Source of the DNA: Aporrectodea caliginosa
Lineage: Eukaryota; Annelida; Clitellata; Crassiclitellata; Lumbricidae
Assembly (NCBI GenBank): GCA_020284085.1
Contig: JACEVL010000158.1
Location: 186,001-250,000 of the forward strand
Length of the DNA stretch: 64,000 bases
Direction of reading: 5' to 3'
Shown: piece by piece, positions 22,190-34,000 of the stretch
Position numbering within the stretch: the first letter of the stretch is position 1
How the letters are laid out: each line of letters starts with the position of its first letter
The notes under the pieces: generated by a model
Seen by the model: only the letters and a program-made list of their open reading frames with translations
Told to the model about the DNA's origin: nothing
Databases searched by the model: none
Translations under genes and position numbers: made by a program

Positions 22190-22389
22190 TTGTATGGTGA
22201 GAGTGAAGTGCCAACCACGCCATAGCCAGACGCCTCTCCAAGATGGGAATTCGTCGTCCCGGCTAAGTCAAATCCATCGTCATCAGCGGCTGTGTTGAGG
22301 ACACCATCTTTTTCAAAGACATCTGTCTCGCCACTGTAGTCAGACTGTAATGTCTGTGAGGTAACATCGACGACAACTGAAAACAACAA
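22190..22389 (-). CDS. Possible exon of unknown assignment (acidic open segment)
   Basis: A good acceptor (TTGTTGTTTTCAG) at about 22390 precedes an open minus-strand frame encoding VTSQTLQSDYSGETDVFEKD and further Asp/Ser/Gly-rich residues to LSPYNTL. Composition resembles real coding sequence. It could be an upstream RALGPS exon, but the only plausible donor I see (GTTAAA near 22191) would not join in phase with the exon at 21096-21200 without another exon between. I do not recognise the product. The intron just upstream resembles 20823-20880. Confidence 0.33.
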
Positions 22390-22399
22390 CAGAGGCATC

Positions 22400-24750
22400 A
22401 AAATTTAATCTATTGCAAATGTATATGTACTCGATTTTATATAGGGACTGTATGGCCCTGACCCTGCTCACTTTTTCAACGAATTGATCAGGTGAGATCC
22501 TTCCCCACTGCTGCCCGTTTGAATAAGTGCCACGCCATTTAAGGTCCCCATGTACAGACTAGCCTGAGATTTAAACCACTGAAAAAGCCACCTTTGGTAA
22601 GCGAACCGTGACCCACACGGTCTCTTACACAGAGGCGCTTGAGATGCAGCCTTCAGAATGTCACCCCAAACAGATATGCACCCCTAAGCAATTGAAATTA
22701 CCACAGCCTCATCAAAATAACAGACAAAGGACATGCAAACACATATACAAACAAACTAACATAAATGTTCAGAAACACAAATACAGACAAACAGATTCAT
22801 ACATAAGGAGACATCAGACACATAGAAAAACATATAAATACACATACAGACACACATTCTCATTAATTTTTATAATTAGACAAGTTGAAATGCTCATAAA
22901 TGAAACTGAAGCCTCATCATAACATAAAACAAAACATTTTTGTGTTTTTTTAACGGTGCAACCAGCCTCACCAGCAGAAAGTTCAAGTAATTTGAAGTAA
23001 ACATCCCTATGATGATGGAGTTCTGTTTAATGGGCAAGTACTAACTTGTGCTCTCTGTTTGTGCCACTAATGTTGCAATGTGGCTATATGGTTTTCTCTA
23101 GTTGCTCTTAAGGACACACTTTTTCAGCTGTTTGATGGTCATGATTGTGTTCAGCGCTTCTGAGAGACTCTTAAGTCGTGCTTTATAAACGTCTTGTTAC
23201 TTTACATTACTAGTCACAGAAAGCAAGTCAATTAAAACAATTATAAATAGCTTAATCCAGAATGAATAATAATTCTCTGAGCACTTGGTCAAATGTTTCA
23301 GTTAGCCCACTGACGGTCATAACATAAAGTGTGAATTTAATCATTCCAAGATCCTCTAAATAAGTCCATTAAAAATGGATTGCCATGAAATGTAATTTCT
23401 GCTAATTGTTTGCATCTGTATAGAACAAATAAACAGCAACACTCAGCAAAATATTGTATCACCAAATTATAACCTTTAGCCCATTGTAACTTGTTACAAT
23501 TGTTATTATTGTTGTGGAAATTAGGAGATGAAATAATGTGTTTCTTGATCGTATAAGAAAGAAATGTTAAAGAATCTTTGAAGTGTCATTGAGGTTGGAG
23601 ATGGGTATAAATTGGCAGGCTGATGATGCCAGGCCAGGTTTCTTAAGTAAAGGAATGATAAGGCACATTTAAATTGATAGAAAACAGCCTTCAGCAAAAG
23701 ACGGATGAAAGTTGGCCAAAGGAGAAAACATCATAACAAGACACAATAAGTGACGTAGGTATGAAGTCCGTCAAGCAGGATTTAGGGACAGTATGACTAA
23801 GAAAACTTCAAAGTTTGTTACACGAGGTATCTCATTAAAGGCAGCAACAAAGAACTCATAGAGTCAAGCATTACATGTATGTAAATAACATAATTATAAA
23901 TAACATTACACATAAAAAATAACATGCAGCAAGTTCAAGGTCAATCTTACAGTCATTTCTTTATCTCTGCATTACTCTTCCATCTCACAGTTTTTCCATG
24001 TTCATTAACACACCAACAGCTCTCATCAGCTCTGCTGCCCCACTGGATAGGGCAAACACGATTCAAGAGATAAAAATAGGAAAGGAAGGCCCGTATAGGT
24101 TATCCCGAACATAATCCTATTTACACAGGCGGTCCTGAACATGTGCACAGCTCGTGCATGCCCAGTTTCTGCGCAACAGCCGAGCAAATACCATCATCTC
24201 CTTCCTATCATCAACATGGGTGCAGTTGCATCAGCAGCAGCCAGCCAGGGATTCGGGATGCAAAGATAAACGGTGCATCTGCCAGTTCCACATCTCGGCT
24301 ACTCTTATGCCATCCCCAGCCTCCCACTCCCTGCGTAGATGCACTGTCTGGCTCAGCTGAGCTAGAACAAACTATTTACTAACTCTACACTGGATACAAG
24401 TTGTACATCATCTTGACCTGAATACACCCAGAAGCTTAAATGCCATTAGGAGCAGCTCATATTCGTGTATAGTGCCTGCACATCAAACTGAGGAGAGCAG
24501 CACATCAAAGAGAGACGCAATGTAAATCTGGAAAATCACCTGCTTCATTCACTTTGACGGCTCCTCTAAAAAGCATAACTAAAACCAGACGTTCATCACT
24601 CTGCTTATTCACAATCAGAAGTTAACAAGTGCAGACATATGTCGGTTTCACAAAAGTAAAGATCTCCTCCTACTACGAGACCTTTGTGTATTACTATAAA
24701 AATACCCTTGTTTCACTGAGAGCATTATATAGTTCCCCTTCAAGATAAAA
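22400..24750. other. No gene recognised; retroelement tails and low-complexity sequence
   Basis: At 23090-23205 a segment ends in gtcgtgctttataaacg, another CR1/L2-like 3' tail on the plus strand. The block at 22440-22620 shares the ctgctca-type motif with 8500-8660 and 24850-24990 and is probably an old dispersed repeat. Nothing else is supported. Confidence 0.5.
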
Positions 24751-24990
24751 GTGGGTGCTCAATAGTGTAGTGGTTAGCACACTGGACTGTCAGTTGAACA
24801 GATGATCACAAGTTATTCCAGGAGTCGAATTTAACTGTTTGGTAGCCATGCAAGGCGCCCATCACGTCCTACTGCTCATTTTTTCAATGCCACCTAGCGA
24901 CTGAAAAGGCTGAGTCGACCTTAGGGAGGGTACCGGGAAGCGATTCTGGGTCCGTTGCCTCTACGTGCCAGAGTGTTACCGTTACCCTAA
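24751..24990 (+). mobile_element. tRNA-derived SINE (degenerate)
   Basis: It starts with an A-box-like tagtgtagtggttagcac in tRNA-like context. A decayed B-box region follows about 35 bases later, then a non-tRNA body sharing ggcgcccatcacgtcctact-type sequence with 8530-8600. The RNA-polymerase-III promoter looks damaged, so it is an old copy. Confidence 0.6.
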
Positions 24991-25149
24991 TCCCCTCCCC
25001 ACCGACAGTGTACATTGACCATACACTGTCGGTGGGAAGATGAGATGGTGAGGGAGAGGATTGGCCACCCACCCTCATATGCTGAGGCTAAGAAAATGAA
25101 GTCGCTGACACTTAATACCCATGGCTGCCTAGACTAGCAAGGAACTGCT

Positions 25150-25180
25150 TTTCTCTTCTTCTTCTTCTTCTTCTTCTCAA
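25150..25180. repeat. (TTC)n microsatellite
   Basis: A short run of ttc/tct repeats lies immediately after the SINE-like body and may be its terminal tail. Confidence 0.85.
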
Positions 25181-25199
25181 GATAAAGGCATTCTCAGCC

Positions 25200-26940
25200 C
25201 AGCCTCATCAAAAGACAGCAGTTGTAGATGCATGCAGGCCTCATTCCAGAACATGAAGAAGATCCAGAGGGAAGCCATTCCTCGTAGATGGCTCAATGAA
25301 TCGATAAATCTCTTATATTTCTATAATTATTGTGCACCTCCATTACCAGATGTGCAGATCATCAGTCCACGATGCCAGACGCAATTCTACTGTACGTTCA
25401 TGATGTTGGAAGTCTTAAGGACTTACTCTCAATGTTCTTAGACAGTGAGCATCTAAAGAAGTAGTTCATGCCTGTCCACTACATGCTACAAAAGATGGAC
25501 TGGAACAAGTGGAACATGATTATGATAAATCAGCTGCCATACAACTACACTAGCTTGTATGTATCTATGTAAGTAAGTAAGTATGTATGAATGTATCTCT
25601 CCACACTTACAATAGCACTTTGTGCATACCTCACATAGCACTGATGACCTGTTCTTTAGATATTGGTGCCATAGAAGTTATTACTGGCAGACTGGAATAT
25701 CCTCTTACCAGAACTGTAAATATGAACAAAACATTTAGGCCTACTGAATTGAATGACAACCTGACCAGACTTTGCACTACTATGCTGGACAGTGAAGGTG
25801 TCAACGGTGCAAGAGAAACACTGCGTTACATAATCACTAGCACATAACTGAACAAGTAGTAATTCTGTTCAGCAATTACTAAATTATAGCACATATACAG
25901 TGTTATGCTGCAAATGTAGGCCTAATTGTAATTATCAATCAATCAATCAAAAAGTTTTACTGCCACCATTTCAGCATAACTATACAAGTATATTACGATA
26001 ATTTATATAGCATCATAGCTAGCAAGCTACTTTTGAACAGTTCTCAGGTAAATGACAAAAAGACTTACTGTGGTAACTGCTGCTTGCTCAACAACCAAAC
26101 ATATTTTACTAGCAACTTTTGTGAGTCCCATAACTGCTCCATGTGTTGACCATTTTGTGTATAGTGCTCAACTCTTTCTGGTATCTTTCAAAGATCTGTC
26201 AACAACCTGGGAACTAAACTAAAAGAACTTGGGATTCTTTCTCAGCACCTATCACATCCAATCATTATCCTTCACGCACTCACGTGACTCTACAGACCAG
26301 AAAGTTTCCAGCTGTTCTCCACAAAAATAATTAATAAGGCGCAAGAAGCTGGGATAAACAAGCAACATGAGTTATTCGAACAGAAAAATTAACAAGCCAA
26401 GATGACTAGAAATGAAACAAAGTTAAAGACAACAAAGTGAACTCACAAAGGACTTGTAGTCCTTTCAGTTTTCCTTCAGCAGAATAAGAAAACGAAGAAT
26501 GAGCAATTTGTACGTAATTGTAGTAACAGCAATTGCTATAGCATCGTCAGTAGTAATATGCTACTTCTAGGATGTTTACACGGTCAACTGTCGGTGTAAA
26601 TGCTAAGAGTTACATAGCAAGTAAATCTTGAACTGTATTTTAAAAACATGAATGTATTTAGCCTCCTGAATAGGTGCAGGAAGACTGCTACACTCACATG
26701 AGCCAGCAATCGGAAAGGCCTGATTGCCCATGTTTACTCATCTGGATATTGCAGTAGACCCAGAATTTAGAATTTTCCAGTCATAAAACTTTTCTCAAAC
26801 CCATCTCAGCAACCCATGCTAGGCTGAGTAAACTAACAACAGCTGGTTCAGAGTCTGATTCATCTTCTGGAGGTCTAATCAATCATTTTGACAGTTCTTC
26901 ATTCTAGGCCATTGATCATCTGACATAGATAGATCATGGG
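25200..26940. other. No gene recognised
   Basis: A plus-strand open frame at 25587-25847 has no recognisable motifs and no supporting splice sites. I see only AT-rich unique sequence. Confidence 0.5.
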
Positions 26941-27075
26941 AAAAAACCGTGGCTCTAGATCAAAGCATCAGTTACATGAAATATATTTTATTTCACCCAT
27001 ATGCTGGAGTGTCTTCTTTGGTTCAATGTTCATCTGAGCTTTACACGCTATACAGAGACTCTTTCTCTTGTGCCC

Positions 27076-27370
<295 letters not shown>

Positions 27371-27699
27371 AAAGCAGTGTTTCTTACAGGTTTACATGGT
27401 AGCAATATAAATTACTGAATATCAGACAAGGTTCACAAACACACACACACACACACCATATAAAAGCCAAATCCAAAATAAGGTCAAGCCCACAATAATC
27501 ACCAAAACACCAATAAAACCAGACAAAAAATAACTAACTGTAGTCACAAATTTATATAGTACCAGGCAGGCAGAATTAATCAGAGGCATTAAACATAACA
27601 GTAACAACCAGCAAGCCAGCAAGACATCTAACCAGTCAGCAAACCAACCAAGGTACCTATTCTGTCCATATTTACAGTCAGTCAATCATCAGTCATGCC

Positions 27700-30080
27700 A
27701 TTAATCAATTAATCAATCACACAATCAAGAGACTTCCTATCATAACCAACACAGTAATTATAAACTGATGACAGGTGATAATACAATCAAGAAAAATTAT
27801 GCTATAGAAAAAAATTTCATCCACTAAAATACATCTACTTCGTTAAAACTTCATCCCAAATTACGATAGTAAAGCAGACTTTTCTCAGGGCTTTCTACCT
27901 TATCACTAGAAAAGATAGGCAGCTTTTGTAGAGTGCACCGTTAACCAAGCCAAGGCTAACTAGCAATCTATTTGAAACAATAACAGTAAATCTTTTGGTT
28001 AGGCTGAAATCTAACCACTTTCACATCAAATATTGGCGTCAATCCAGTTTAGACAAAGTCCTTGACTTTAAGTACGTAAACAGAGCTGCATAGAAACAAA
28101 TCTGGGAGGCATAATGGTCTGCAATGGAACAAACCTATAAGAGACATGAATCGCACAAGCAGCAAGTGTAGATTATGTTCTGAGGTCCCTAGTTGCTCCC
28201 TGTAAGTTACGCTTTATGGAAAGTCTGAGGATTTTATTTCCAGCCTTAATGACAGACATTCAAAGTAAACTATAATAAAATGCCGAAAGAAAGGACAAAA
28301 ACCAAAGTGAAGCTGAGTGCCTTCTGAGGAGCAGACTCCACCCTGGAGGTCAAGAGAGAACAAGTCATAACATCCTACAATAAGCTCATGGAAAAACAAC
28401 ATCACAGTCTGGATTTAACTAGTCTGGGAAATCAACCAAGTTTACTACACTGCTGTGCAGAACCACCTTATGGAGTTGATTCTCTACCCAGCACGTAGAG
28501 AATATCCGAGTCACCACCGAGGAAGGTGAGGTTTTAATTATAATATAATATACACCACACTGAGATCAGCCCTAAAACGGGATAAGCAGTAAACACACTC
28601 AGGGCGGTTCACAGACATTATTTTTCACACCTAAACCCCACAGAAAAACCCACAGAAAAATGAAAAATACTGCATATAATGCCTATTTCTCACATAAAAG
28701 TCCGAAGGATGCCATTAAGATTTAGAGCTGACCTGTGTGAGAAGTGACCTAAATCCTGTACGAGAAAGTGCCATAAATCTTGAATGAAAAAGTGCTCTAT
28801 ATCCTGTATGAAAAAGTGCCCTAAATCTTGTATCACAAAGTGCCTTAAACCCTGTATGATAAAGTGTCATAAATCCTTGCATAACAATTATGCATTACTC
28901 ATCAGTTTTTCAAACTATTCAAACACAGTGCACAGAATTTTATGATATTATGCCTCCTTCCATTTTAAATTGACCAAAATAAAGATAAAGATAACGAAGT
29001 GTTATAGGTATGAAGATCTGCCTGCATTACTTTCTTCTTTGCTAACCAATACCAACCGAGAGCATAGGATCTCCCATACCTTTTACTACAATTTGGTCGG
29101 TAAAGGGTTAATGAAACAACCTGGTAACACAGTAAATGTTCTAATTTACAACTTCATATAGTGTCCCTATGGAATTTCCCATTACTAGGCCTCACCAAAG
29201 GTCATGACCCTCTATACACTAATCAATAAACTAGCCTAAGCTTCATCTCTCAAGTTAATCCACAATGCCAAAAACAGGCCATAACTTTAAATCTGACCTA
29301 CAAAACTATATATAGTACAGCCATTACTGCTGGTCTACAGATTTTAATGGGATATGGACTGGACCATTATATCAGGCACACAAGAGATTTTCCCAGGCAA
29401 GTAAAAGTTGCCCTATAAAAATGTCTGATTGTAACACATAAACCATCTGAGTTTACCAACTTTTAATTCAGTGCAACCAGATATCCATGTTACAGTGGTG
29501 TTATCTGGATGTTTGGCAAGTCATTCACATGGTTAGCCAAGGCTTAAATAATACATAGTCAATCTTGTGGGAGCTGAATAAGCTCATCATTAATGGACTG
29601 AAGTGCATCAACAATGATTAGGCCTACTAAATGCATTGCAGGTGATGCACTCAAAGCATGGTGAACTCATGAAGACCCATGTGTTTACAGATTCATGCAC
29701 TCTGATACTTCAACAAGAAGGCTAAAGCCATTCGCCTAACAAGTTTTATACAAAAGCAGACCTCTATAGGTGACTGTGGTGTTGTAGTGGTGGTCCGGGG
29801 TGGGGGTAGGAGGGGGGAAGGAAAGTGCTGGATGTGGCTGAGATTAGCTAAGCATTAGTACTTGGGTAGCAAAACAAGGTCGTCCTTGTTCTGCAATTTC
29901 CTATTTTGCAGAAACTTCACCCAAAGGCAGTAATAAGGAGCAGAGCCCTCAGCAGGTCCATTACCAATAATTAATAAATGAGAATTAGTTACTTGCCAAA
30001 GCATAAAGCACTGAGAGACTATCACTATGGAAACTTACAGACAATTCCAACAACTGCAGTATATTATAATTATAAGACCA
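27700..30080. other. Intergenic; no gene recognised apart from a minisatellite
   Basis: Both strands are AT-rich and carry frequent stops. The region includes the 24 bp minisatellite at 28735-28880. No family-level protein similarity is visible to me. Confidence 0.5.
28735..28880. repeat. 24 bp minisatellite, about six units
   Basis: Units of the form aaagtgccctaaatcctgta plus four variable bases (such as tgaa) follow head to tail with about 10-20% divergence. The period is an exact multiple of three, but no start or splice context supports translation. Confidence 0.9.
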
Positions 30081-30089
30081 TAGCACCTG

Positions 30090-30913
30090 CAGGGCTTCTC
30101 ATTTAAGGCGATCGATCGATCGATCTCCTTGGTCGATCGCCTAGCAAACGTCTGGTGGATCGGTTAATCGATCGCGCAAATTGAGCGCGATCGATTTACT
30201 CCAAGAAGAAACTGGAACCATTATTTTATTTACCTAATTTACATAACTTTAATTGTTACTTACTTACGGCGGCGGTGAATGCGTTCGGAACGCAGCGTTT
30301 CCTGACCTATATTATATGACTGCTGAGTGATCGCTCCAATTTCGTGCTTGATTGGTCATAAAAACACGGTGGAAACCTCCCGCGTAACGTCAATTGTAAG
30401 TTTGTAACGTCACTAATTTCGGAAATTATTGAAAGCAACAATGGCGGCATGTCGAAGTGGAATAATAATGTACAGTTTAGCAACGGCGCTAGATTTCGGT
30501 TGCTGGCACTAGGACTGGAATGAGCTCCCTGTTGCGCTCCGCCAAGTGAATAGAGTTCACACGGTCACACCATTTTTCTTTAATAACTTAACTGTTAACG
30601 ACTGTCTTATTTAGCCGTGGCTAGACTAGGAGCGCTTCTGAGTCGATTACCTTGAAGGGGCGCTATATGAAAACTAATTAATAATACTATCAAATTATCA
30701 ATAGTAATAATAACGGAACTGCACTGAGATAGGCCTACTAAGCTACTAGATTAGTACTATATAATATGCAGCTATAGGCCTACGAATACAATAGGCCCAT
30801 ACACAAAATGCGCTGTACACAAAGGCTCTCGAAGTCGATCGCGCACCGATCGCCTACGCAATCCAGCGCGATCGATTTTCAAATCGCCTTCTACTTTCAA
30901 ATGAGAAGCTCTG
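30090..30913. mobile_element. hAT-like non-autonomous DNA transposon (824 bp) with CGATCG-rich ends and a promoter-like core
   Basis: Terminal inverted repeats start CAGGGCTTCTCATTT and CAGAGCTTCTCATTT (right end reversed). Both are flanked by the identical 8 bp duplication AGCACCTG (30082-30089 and 30914-30921), diagnostic of hAT insertion. Inside each end are GATCGATC/GCGATCG-rich palindromic blocks. The core at about 30260-30500 is GC-richer and contains an inverted CCAAT box (tgattggtc), an aacgtcac CRE-like site and caacaatggcggcatg with a 23-codon frame. There is no transposase. It is nested at the edge of a CR1/L2 tail (30914-31085). Confidence 0.9.
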
Positions 30914-31085
30914 AGCACCTGGTCAGAATCCTTCAGAGCTTCACCTACACCCTGGAACTCCATCTGAATACTTCCTCAACAAACTTAAAACTGCTCCTTT
31001 TGGGCATGTTGTAGTCAGGAACACCTCTGAGTAGTTTCCTTGAGGGGGTTCTATATAAATTTCCAAATAAATGAATGAATGAATA
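30914..31085 (+). mobile_element. CR1/L2-like RT tail with ATGA-repeat end
   Basis: The sequence encodes a decayed version of the usual C-terminal 'FLNKLKTALF' region and then ends with gagggggttctatataaatt followed by (aatg)n. It probably continued leftwards before the hAT-like element inserted. Confidence 0.7.
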
Positions 31086-31089
31086 AACT

Positions 31090-34000
31090 TAACTATAAAA
31101 ATGTAATCCATTTTACTTGAATAACCAGCAGTAAAGTAATTCTGTGGCAATTAAAATTCGCTATCTGATTAGTACTGTTAAATTAATATACAATGTGAAG
31201 AAGTCTCCTATATCCTGGCAGAGAGTTTTGTATTAATTGCTCAGTTCCCAAGGCACTCTGCAAATCAGCGTTTTTCAAACATAATTTTTTTGTACCACCA
31301 GGTAAAAAAATCGAATGTTGGCGTAAAACCAGCAAAGGTCCGATCAAAAACAACAGGCGAGTGCAAAGTCTCCATGTAATTAATTATTAGAAGGAACATC
31401 ATAAGTTCTCTTGCAGGGTCTGTGGCAGGTATTAGGGTCATACACGAGCTTGAGCAAGTCACACATGCAAATTTGCCCAGCACAATTGACTGATAGTCTT
31501 TATTAGATAATGATGCTATAGAAATATGGCAATAATTAATATACAGCATTGTTATAATTATGCCAAGCCCTAAAACACTCTTATGTAGTAATTAATACCA
31601 TAATAGCCGCAGCATAAGAAAAAGCGTTTACTTCGTAAAATTACCACAATTGTTATATGGTCCAATTATCACAAAATGCAGAATTATCATTATGATGCCC
31701 ATTATGGTAATTTTACATTATGGTTACTTTGGTCATTTTCATCATCATCATCCGTCCTTGACATCAGCCATTTGCCAATGATGGATGCATGTAAATAATC
31801 TCCATTTTGTGAAGTCCAATGTTTCCTCTTGTTTAGTACACGTGTTATGTCTTCATTTCTACTGTTATTGTCTATCCAGAGCAATCACGGTCTTCTTTTG
31901 TTCCTCCTTCCTTTTACACTGTAATTTCATATTTTACATTGTGGTCATTTAGCTCCTGTGTGTATTTACCTATCTTGAAGAGGTGTTACATAAATGTTAC
32001 ATGATAAGTTACATTTCACATTGTGAGAAGGCTGGCGGAAAATATTTGCATGACAGGAAGTGCAACAGCACTTTTCCATGCACTGAAAGTACACTTAACC
32101 TCAGAACAGATATGCTGATGCATTAGCGGCTATCGATGAATCGAAAGAGGAACTCCATTAACCATGAAAATAGAACACACTTGACAACCTATCCCTAAAC
32201 AAGGAAACCTTGCATGTGGTCAGTCAACAGCACCCTGGTACAATCAACATGTTGCTGGTAAGTACCTATGAAGAAGAATTCTGAGGTTCGCAAAAGCTAT
32301 TGCTATATACGGCATTCCATAACTTTACACTTAACATAGCACATATGACTATCTAACTACTCTGAACAAGTGCCTATTAGTGTAGTTTTAGAATGTGTGC
32401 TCATTATTTCACATAACACAACACCGCATTACCCATTCCCACTGCTCCCCAGGTTAGCTCTCGGATGCATCATAATGCACAGTTCACCAAGAACCGAAAA
32501 GGATAATGGTATTAACGGGGTTGTTCAATTTCTGTTGTTTTCTTTACACTCCAATCACAGGGGACTTTTGGTGGCAGAGGAGCTTAATGAATGTGTCTTC
32601 CATGACTAGCCCACATTCACATCATGCAATGATTTATTAACGCGATAGATCTGTACACATGGCATCAACATGCTGACAACGAAGACTGATTATTATCGGG
32701 AAAACTGATCATCTGACAGCACTTCCCGTGTTTCGAAATTACCAGCTCCTGTCAGAGCAGGCCAATTTTGTAGCACAAGAACCCAAGACAGTGTGTGACA
32801 CAGAACAAGACATTTGCCTCCAGGCAGTTTTCAAATCCAAGACATGACCTCAAGATCGATACCAAGACGAAGACAATAGGTTCCAAGATCAAGAATGAGG
32901 CATAGACATTACAAAACCTGAGACCACTCAAACCTTGTTGACAGTACAGAATGCTAACCACAAGACTTGTTCACCTTAAGAAAAACTGAAACTTTTACAT
33001 GACAGATCTAACTTGAATGCCACTAGTGGAATATAAATCCTAGAGAAATTTTTAAATTTCATTTGAATATTCTATCATCATTGCGATCATCATCACCATT
33101 ACTGGCTTGTCTCAGTTTGCCCTTTTCCATCCCTATCATGTTCTCATTTCTAAATACTGCACATAGCTTGGGGATAAGTGAGTGGATTCTGGACCCCACA
33201 CTCCCGACAGTGTATATCCACATAGGCCAGGCCCACCTAACCAGTCATCTTGTAGGTGGACATTGTAACTCCATTTTTACTAAGTTTGTATCCAAACAAC
33301 CCCGCTAATAACCCGCGTTCTATAGAAGATGTAACATTCCTCATTGCAATTCTACGCAGAAAATCTGTCAAAACCTAACAATGCTGCAGAATCAGTGTTA
33401 GTAACTTATAACTCACTAAAAAATGCAGCATGACTCATGCCCATCAGGCAGTTCATCACACATACAAGTCCAAAACAACCCATCAGTAAAATCGAATCTC
33501 AGTAATCAATACGTCCCACATTAGCAATGAACAGTCATCTATGACTCAGCAATCCTGCTGCATGAGAGCTGTCAAACAGCTCAAGGTCACAGTAGTATTC
33601 TTGTATCTACCGGTATTTTGCTCGAATTTTCGGCAGTGATGCATGCATGTATAAATTACTGTCACCCTTACCACACTTGTTTCTTTATGCCATAAAGAAT
33701 TATGTGAGTGGGGGAGGGTGGCTCTTCCGACATAAACTTTCGTACAATTAATTATGCAGAGTGCTGGAGAGATGAAGAGTTCTGTAGATAGGAAGAGTGC
33801 TATAGAAAGGGAGAGTGCTAAATATAACAAGAGTACTGAACAGTGTTATTTTCGTGAACGAAACCAAAACGAGAACGAAAAAGATTAGTCATTCATTCAC
33901 GAAAGCAAAAACGAGAACTTGAAAGAAATTGTGAACTAAACCTAAAATGATTTGATGAATAGAAACTCAACTAAAACTAAAATGATTATCAGAAATAAAA

